A stretch of 64,000 bases of DNA, from NCBI GenBank assembly GCA_964454335.1, contig CAYVVT010000002.1, forward strand, positions 186,001 through 250,000. Reading direction: 5' to 3'. The DNA comes from CAYVVT01 sp964454335. GTDB taxonomy: Bacteria > Fidelibacterota > UBA8477 > JABMPR01. Below, one piece after another: positions 58,720-64,000 of the stretch. The position numbers were made by a program, and so were the translations under genes. The notes under the pieces are model-generated. The model did not search any database and had not been told where the DNA came from. It saw nothing but the letters and a program-made list of their open reading frames with translations. Each line of letters starts with the position of its first letter. Position 1 is the first letter of the stretch.

Positions 58720-61700
58720 TCAGGGCAGATAGGTGATTTTCCGTACTGTAGAGTTGTGCCCAGTACTCACCCTTAGAAAATACAGCCCCCCACTCAAAAT
58801 GAGATTGTTATGGTCTAAAACCTGTAACTGATGCGATCCGGCCGTCAGGTCAAAATGGATATTGTAAACTTGGATCCCCCGCAGGTCGAAGAGTTGGAAT
58901 TCTACTCTGGCAGGTCTGACCAAGTCAATGTCCATACTAATGCTTGCATTGAACGGGTTGGGATAGGCTGCACTGATGTGAAATACCTCTGGAGATATAC
59001 CATCTGTTGAGAGAGTTGGCTCTGCTAGCCAGGGATCGAATTCGATATTACCCTGGATAATCACTCCTTGCCCACCTGGATTTGAATCATGGGAGGGTCC
59101 GGTAGCGTGCCCCCACCAGTTCTCTGTCGCAACTATCATTGGACCCTGTCTATATAACGTTATCGTCTCATCATCTAGTTCAGGATGAAAATGATTCCCC
59201 CAGAATATGGGCGTTGACAGGCCTGTTACCCGAATGGTGTACCAGTTATACGGCCAGCATACATTGTTATCCCGGAATATCGTCCTGCTGATAATTGGTG
59301 AACCACCGTCAATGTAGAGGGCGCCACCTCCTCCACATTCATCCATACCATGGGAGTTATCCTCCCAACCTGCTGTACTCTGAATGGAACAATAATCCAC
59401 TACGCCGTCACTGTTGATCAAGTTCAAGGCATATCCGGCGGTATTGTGGTGAAGATCGCAGTTCTTTACCAGGAATTCAGAGTTCTGGATGCGCATACCA
59501 CTACCCCAATTGATCTTGACACCCTCGATGAGACAGGCCAGAGCATTTGTAACCATAACAGATCCCCCAGTAAGGATGACTGAGTTCATCGAAGATGCAA
59601 GGAGTGAAACACTATCCCGACTGATCACAAACGGATAGATTTGACCTTGTGATGCAGAATAGGTTCCCGGGAGCATCAGCACTTCCTGTGGTGTCATATC
59701 AGAACTCCGACTGAGAGCATAGGAGAAATCCCGCAGCGGTGTATCCGTTGTATTACCATCATTAAGGTTGCTACCGTCTGATCTCAAATAAACCGGACTA
59801 TCCAGAGGGTCGTAAATTCCCAGACAGTCGCTCGTATCAAAACTCGTAATGGGGTGTATGGAGTACTCCGAAACCGGATTCAATGGGAAAGTATTGTAGC
59901 CGACATTCAGGATCGGATCAACGTCGGAGAGAGTGAAGATGTCGCAACCGTAGGCTGCGACGTTCAGATCAAAATAATTCCCCGTTGCCTCAGATCCTCC
60001 AATGATGGGATTGGTATGAATCCCTAACCAGATGGCCCCTCCGTGGCGTGCGTAGTTGGCTAGAAATTCACAATTTCTGAAGATGGGGGAGGATATGCTC
60101 TCTTCATCACCACTTACGTGACAAGCGCCCCCGGAATTCGCCCTGCAATTCATGAAACTCACGTGATCAAATATGGGCGAACACCCTGCGATATGTACAC
60201 CCGGCCCCCCGCGGATGATGCTAAGATTACGTATCTCATGATCCCTACCACCATCCATGCGTATGACCATGTGTTGATTTTCACCATCCAGGATTGAAAG
60301 CTCCTGACCCGCACCGCTGATATGGACGAAATCGGGGAGTACTATTGGGAATGTCTCGCCTGTCTCGGTAGAAGAGTAAGTTCCTGCGAGTAGATTGATC
60401 GTGACCTGATTCTCGAGGCTCGAGAGTATGGATTGAGAAGCCCGTTGGAAGGTTTGAATGGCAGTTTCCGGTGTCAGGCCATCATTCTCATCACTTCCGG
60501 AAGGAGATAAATAACAGTCGTCAGTGATTGCCGGTGCCACTGTATAGTACCCGTTCTCCAAGTTGAAGTATTCAAGTGGGCTAACGGCCAGCTCATTCAC
60601 CGGATAGTATGTGAAACCGTTATAGCTGGCATCGATGATATCCTGATCCTCTGGCCATGACTGGAGAATCAGTGCATTCCCGTCATGTTCTGCGAAATTG
60701 TGTGTGAAGGAATTTGCATTTTCAGAAGAGCCGCCGATTAATGTTGGACCTGGCCTGCTAATATTCATTGCCCCACCACTGTATCCTGCCGTGTTGGACT
60801 CAAAGGTGCATGAATACACCTCAATGGTCGATTGGGAGACTGCCAGACCACCACCATGACTCGCAGAATTACCAATGATCGACGTCGAATCCAGTAGAAT
60901 AGAACCTCGATACTGCCAGATTCCACCGCCAGCCTGACCGGCTGCATTGTGTGCGATGGTACAGTTATTTATTATTACATCTGAATCTCTACAGCGTAAA
61001 CCACCTCCGGTCACTTCATATTGGGAAGGATATCCTTCCATAGGGATAGATCGATTTGAATCAATCGTAGTGTTATTCAAACTCAAGTGACTGATGTATG
61101 CATTAATAGCTCCCCCAGATGGATCATCATTCAAATCATGACTTAGAATGTGAATGTGTAGGTAGTGACTCTCGTTGTTGGTGAACCTGGAATTATTGAT
61201 ATCAACCGAAAGGCCGCTGGTGTTAAGACCGCCAGCGAGTCCATCAGAATAGGAGACATTGTCCCTGATAGTGCAAGCATCGATGGTTATCACACCGGAA
61301 CCAGCAGCATAGATCCCTGGTCCACCACCCCCTGGTCCTCCACAATTCCTGATGAGAGAATTCTGCAGGGTGACAATCACACTGTCACCATTAACCCATA
61401 TACCTCCTCCATACGCACTTAAAATATGACAATGCTCGAGATGAATAGTGGAAGTATCACCGATGATGATACCACGATTAGATTCCTGGATCTTAAATCC
61501 TGCAATCATCAATGTTGAGTCCAGGATATTAGAGATATTGAATCCATGGCTGTTTGCAGTGATGATCGTTGAATCGATGTAGGCTGAGTCTCCAGTTGTG
61601 AGGAGGAAGGAAGCCAAGGTGAAAGAAGGCTTAAACAGAATATCAGTGCCACCTGGATAGGTTCCGGGTGCAACCAGGATGGTGTCCCCGGACGCTACCA

Positions 61701-61857
61701 CATCTACGGCTTCCTGGATGCTTGGATATTGGCCGGGTACGCTCAATATGGTTGCTTCGATCTGACTTATGCCGATGGTGAGAGTGGATAGTGTTAAAAT
61801 GATGTAGGATTGCAATCCCACAAGATACCCCCATTGTTGTAGAATGAAGTTATTCAT
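58720..61857 (-). CDS. Large secreted parallel beta-helix protein with T9SS sorting domain
   Basis: The ATG at 61857 follows GGAG closely and leads into a signal region (LVGLQSYIILTLSTLTIG); an in-frame ATG at 61908 is an alternative. The roughly 1045-residue protein has right-handed beta-helix repeats (many N-N-x and GGG-type turns, for example HILSAYGGGIWVNGDS), two internal DUF1565-like starts (CYLSPSGSDENDGLTPE and VYLRSDGSNLNDGNTTD) and a C-terminal sorting domain (about 970-1045; AAYPNPFNASISMDI, LFDLRGI, GLYFLRV). The DNA is visibly more AT-rich than its neighbours. Function is unknown; adhesin or polysaccharide-binding roles are common for such proteins. Confidence 0.88.
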   Translation of the reverse strand: MNNFILQQWGYLVGLQSYIILTLSTLTIGISQIEATILSVPGQYPSIQEAVDVVASGDTILVAPGTYPGGTDILFKPSFTLASFLLTTGDSAYIDSTIITANSHGFNISNILDSTLMIAGFKIQESNRGIIIGDTSTIHLEHCHILSAYGGGIWVNGDSVIVTLQNSLIRNCGGPGGGGPGIYAAGSGVITIDACTIRDNVSYSDGLAGGLNTSGLSVDINNSRFTNNESHYLHIHILSHDLNDDPSGGAINAYISHLSLNNTTIDSNRSIPMEGYPSQYEVTGGGLRCRDSDVIINNCTIAHNAAGQAGGGIWQYRGSILLDSTSIIGNSASHGGGLAVSQSTIEVYSCTFESNTAGYSGGAMNISRPGPTLIGGSSENANSFTHNFAEHDGNALILQSWPEDQDIIDASYNGFTYYPVNELAVSPLEYFNLENGYYTVAPAITDDCYLSPSGSDENDGLTPETAIQTFQRASQSILSSLENQVTINLLAGTYSSTETGETFPIVLPDFVHISGAGQELSILDGENQHMVIRMDGGRDHEIRNLSIIRGGPGVHIAGCSPIFDHVSFMNCRANSGGACHVSGDEESISSPIFRNCEFLANYARHGGAIWLGIHTNPIIGGSEATGNYFDLNVAAYGCDIFTLSDVDPILNVGYNTFPLNPVSEYSIHPITSFDTSDCLGIYDPLDSPVYLRSDGSNLNDGNTTDTPLRDFSYALSRSSDMTPQEVLMLPGTYSASQGQIYPFVISRDSVSLLASSMNSVILTGGSVMVTNALACLIEGVKINWGSGMRIQNSEFLVKNCDLHHNTAGYALNLINSDGVVDYCSIQSTAGWEDNSHGMDECGGGGALYIDGGSPIISRTIFRDNNVCWPYNWYTIRVTGLSTPIFWGNHFHPELDDETITLYRQGPMIVATENWWGHATGPSHDSNPGGQGVIIQGNIEFDPWLAEPTLSTDGISPEVFHISAAYPNPFNASISMDIDLVRPARVEFQLFDLRGIQVYNIHFDLTAGSHQLQVLDHNNLILSGGLYFLRVSTGHNSTVRKITYLP

Positions 61858-62057
61858 GCACTCCGGATTGCGCAACACATGATCCCATCTCCTTTCCGCC
61901 AGACACATTTATGACAAAAACCATTTGAATTAACAGTTATAATATTTAGTATTACGTAGATTCACTTCACCTTCGACCAACTGCTCCATCAACCACATAT
62001 CCAGTCCCTTTAGATCAAATACCCAGGGATTCACCAATCCAAGAAAGAGAGAACTCT
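61858..62057. promoter_or_regulatory. Divergent AT-rich intergenic region between two T9SS protein genes
   Basis: The 200 bp separate divergent starts. A very AT-rich core at 61919-61960 could serve promoters in both directions, but I could not place -35/-10 pairs with standard spacing. AAGAAAGAGAG lies before the gene at 62058. Confidence 0.35.
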
Positions 62058-63221
62058 ATGAGGTCACCAATAGGAATGGCTTTAATGCTCTTGCCTCTGG
62101 TTTCAGGCTTATCAGGCGAGATATTCATCAGTGAATATTCTGACGCCGACGGTACCGGGAACTATATCTATGAATTCGTCGAGATCTACAACAACACCAC
62201 GCAACAGGTGGATATCAGCGGGTATGTATTTCGACAATTGAATTCCACGAAAACCTACACCGTTCCCGCCTCTACCAATATCCCTGCAAAGGGTTATTAT
62301 GTTCTAGGCAGAAATGCAGACCAGGCTGCTTTTGAGACCTTCTGGAATGTCGATCTTGGCGAATCTGTCTTCTATCAGAATTCAACCAATAGCGGTCTCG
62401 CCATCAACGGAGCAGAAGTCTATCTGCTCGAGAACAGTTCAGGGAGCAATGTCGATCCCACTGTAGATGACCAATATACGGCCCTGGCCGTCACCAGTGG
62501 CAATCGAGTTCATCGACTCAACGTGGGTAACTCAGCAACTGACTGGGCTCTTGATGACAATGTCAATGCCAGTCCGGGAAGACTTGATACTGATCAGACC
62601 CTGGCCGTGGAGCTGGGTAGCTGGGAGGTGGAGGAGATCAATGCTGCAGCTGTACTGAGTTGGACGACCCACTCGGAATATGAGAATCTGGGATTCATCC
62701 TGGAACGTTGGAATTCGGACGCGCTCGATACCATCGAGATCGCTTCATTCACGCAGTATAATGCCCTGCAGGGCCACAACTCCCGGTCGATAGAAACAGC
62801 TTATACCTTTACCGACCGGGATGTCCACCCAGGCGCCACCTACTGGTACCGGCTTAGCGATGTTGATTATTCAGGAAAACGCACGTATTACGCTCCACTG
62901 GAGATCACGATGTCAACCCGTTTGAAAGCTGCTGCGCAGCGGCAGATCGTCGCAGGGATCTATCCCAATCCTTTCAATCCAGGTGCCAGCATCCACATCG
63001 ACATGCAGAGTGGGGATCAGGACGCTGGACGAATCGAGATCCGGGACCTGTGTGGAAGGCAGGTCAGTCTTCTCTGGGAAGGCCATGGGGCCGGCTTCCC
63101 GCAGCAGTTGATCTGGGATGGCACGGATCGAAATGGACTGGCTCTCCCATCTGGACCATATGTCCTCCTCGTTCATCAATTGAACACAAGTGAATCAATA
63201 CCGATCATGCTCCTGCGCTGA
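62058..63221 (+). CDS. Secreted lamin-tail-domain protein with T9SS sorting domain
   Basis: The 387-residue product has a signal peptide (about 1-21), a lamin tail domain (about 22-150; IFISEYSDADGTGN, YEFVEIYNNTTQQVDISGY, IPAKGYYVLGR), an Ig-like region (about 180-290) and a C-terminal sorting module (about 300-387; IVAGIYPNPFNPGASIHID, IRDLCGRQV, GPYVLLV). Such proteins are usually surface-attached; lamin-tail domains are often found with nucleases or phosphatases, but no catalytic domain is seen here. Confidence 0.9.
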   Translation: MRSPIGMALMLLPLVSGLSGEIFISEYSDADGTGNYIYEFVEIYNNTTQQVDISGYVFRQLNSTKTYTVPASTNIPAKGYYVLGRNADQAAFETFWNVDLGESVFYQNSTNSGLAINGAEVYLLENSSGSNVDPTVDDQYTALAVTSGNRVHRLNVGNSATDWALDDNVNASPGRLDTDQTLAVELGSWEVEEINAAAVLSWTTHSEYENLGFILERWNSDALDTIEIASFTQYNALQGHNSRSIETAYTFTDRDVHPGATYWYRLSDVDYSGKRTYYAPLEITMSTRLKAAAQRQIVAGIYPNPFNPGASIHIDMQSGDQDAGRIEIRDLCGRQVSLLWEGHGAGFPQQLIWDGTDRNGLALPSGPYVLLVHQLNTSESIPIMLLR

Positions 63222-63378
63222 GCCAGGATCATCCGCGGTCCAGCCGTTCGTATTAATGACTTTTTTATCTCTGGACTGCAATTAAGGAATTCAATCTTAC
63301 ATCACTGTGAGTGCCTACTATATTTCATGCTCGGAACATGAATTATTGGCAGAATTGAACTAAATCCCAGAAGGTCCT
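63222..63378. other. Intergenic region upstream of the PgsB-like gene
   Basis: The 157 bp show an AT-rich stretch (63253-63360) and AGAAGG just before the GTG start. Nothing else is recognisable. Confidence 0.3.
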
Positions 63379-64000
63379 GTGGACGCAGTCATACCAGCTC
63401 TCATCCTGATGATCATCGTCGTACTCGGCGCTCTCTCGACTGAACTTATCGTACACAAACGCGCGCTGAGTAAAATACCCATTCGCATCCACGTGAATGG
63501 GACCCGGGGCAAATCCAGCGTAACACGTCTCATCGCCGCCGGTCTGCGTACCGGGGGAATGTCCGTTCTGGGTAAGACCACCGGATCCTCACCGCGTATC
63601 CTTGATCTCTACGGCAAGGACAGACACATCCACCGTCTGGCCAATGCCAGTATCGGTGAACAGACCAGATTCCTGCGCTACTTCTCCCATTACAGGCCTC
63701 AAGCGGTGGTCCTGGAATGCATGGCGGTGCAACCCCAGTACCAGTGGGTGAGTGAACAGCGAATGCTGCACTCCACACACTCTGTCATAACCAATTCCAG
63801 ACTGGATCACATTGAGGAAATGGGCCCCACCTTGGAAGACATCAGCCAGAGTCTGGGCAATACAATCCCGTTCAAGGGAAAGATCTTCACCGCCGAACAG
63901 GAGAACCTGGACATTCTGGAGGACATCGCCGAGAAGCGCGGTACCAGCATCAAAGCTGTCACCTCCGGGGATGTGGATGCCGATGATATGCACGGTTTCA
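63379..64000 (+). CDS. PgsB/CapB-like poly-gamma-glutamate ligase, 3' end cut by window
   Basis: I translated this frame from the GTG at 63379; it is open to the window end (207 codons). It begins with a transmembrane helix (ALILMIIVVLGALSTELIV), then the Mur-ligase-like ATP loop HVNGTRGKSSVTRLI and a KTTGSSP segment, and later EQTRFLRYF, VVLECMAVQP and NSRLDHIEEMGPT. These fit PgsB/CapB, the ATP-dependent amide ligase of poly-gamma-glutamate synthesis; pgsC and pgsA would be expected beyond 64000. Confidence 0.88.
   Translation, partial: MDAVIPALILMIIVVLGALSTELIVHKRALSKIPIRIHVNGTRGKSSVTRLIAAGLRTGGMSVLGKTTGSSPRILDLYGKDRHIHRLANASIGEQTRFLRYFSHYRPQAVVLECMAVQPQYQWVSEQRMLHSTHSVITNSRLDHIEEMGPTLEDISQSLGNTIPFKGKIFTAEQENLDILEDIAEKRGTSIKAVTSGDVDADDMHGF

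Overview
The window looks like a chromosomal segment of an anaerobic or facultatively anaerobic, double-membraned bacterium of the FCB superphylum. Four secreted proteins carry type IX (Por) secretion C-terminal sorting modules with YPNPFN-type motifs, there are many outer-membrane beta-barrels, and one subtilase ends in a dockerin-like tail. Candidatus Neomarinimicrobiota or a relative (Calditrichota, KSB1) fits best, but this is an inference from gene families, not a placement. Genes are dense and many adjoining genes overlap by 1-4 bases (ATGA or TTGA), so long co-transcribed runs are likely. No rRNA, tRNA, CRISPR array or transposase was recognised.

1-6013 (minus strand): a K+ channel with RCK domains, a double-parvulin lipoprotein foldase, the ATPase YchF, a MOSC protein and a secreted AGE-family epimerase cut by the window edge. 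6014-12742 (plus): a small membrane protein bracketed by 7-bp repeats, enolase, an FtsB/DivIC-like protein and three outer-membrane or secreted proteins. 12771-22173: housekeeping genes: amidase, murI, folC, rho, an unexpected solitary Cas6-like gene, a class I aminotransferase, rpmE, a DUF1385 protein and prfA. 22273-23653: an ECF sigma factor, a Cys-rich putative anti-sigma factor, a glutaredoxin and groES, closed by a clear intrinsic terminator. 23822-29787: a redox/sulfur-handling and envelope-thiol run (DUF1858, OsmC, rhodanese, DUF6132, a T9SS-tailed protein, a TlpA-like thioredoxin, a DUF6029 barrel, an Omp28-type lipoprotein, DUF2231). 30001-35987: a TetR-controlled fatty-acid beta-oxidation operon (acyl-CoA dehydrogenase, thiolase, FadN/FadB-type enzyme) with a perfect palindromic operator. 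36002-36245 is a gene-free array of strong hairpins. 36354-38862 holds two small secreted proteins with a shared N-terminal module, a lipoprotein and an MTH938-like protein.

39111-45240 (minus) is a complete [NiFe]-hydrogenase maturation set in the order hypA-hypB-hypF-hypC-hypD-hypE, with a palindromic repeat lodged between hypC and hypD. A subtilase gene lies directly upstream. 47930-53954 (minus) is a sulfur-respiration-like island: a MerR regulator with a Cys-rich tail, a Tat-exported molybdopterin catalytic subunit, a four-cluster ferredoxin-like subunit, an NrfD/PsrC membrane anchor, two YeeE/YedE half-transporters and an exported rhodanese-like protein whose catalytic Cys is Ser. With the hyp genes this suggests H2-linked reduction of polysulfide, thiosulfate or a similar compound, although no hydrogenase structural gene is in view. 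54320-64000 holds a divergent outer-membrane protein, a Tat-signalled TldD with its TldE partner, an AT-rich beta-helix T9SS protein, a lamin-tail-domain T9SS protein and the start of a PgsB/CapB ligase.

Intergenic DNA contains two repeat classes: palindromic REP/MITE-like elements of about 60-135 bp with GTCAYY-type ends, and degenerate heptanucleotide tandem arrays whose sequence differs from locus to locus while the 7-bp period is kept.
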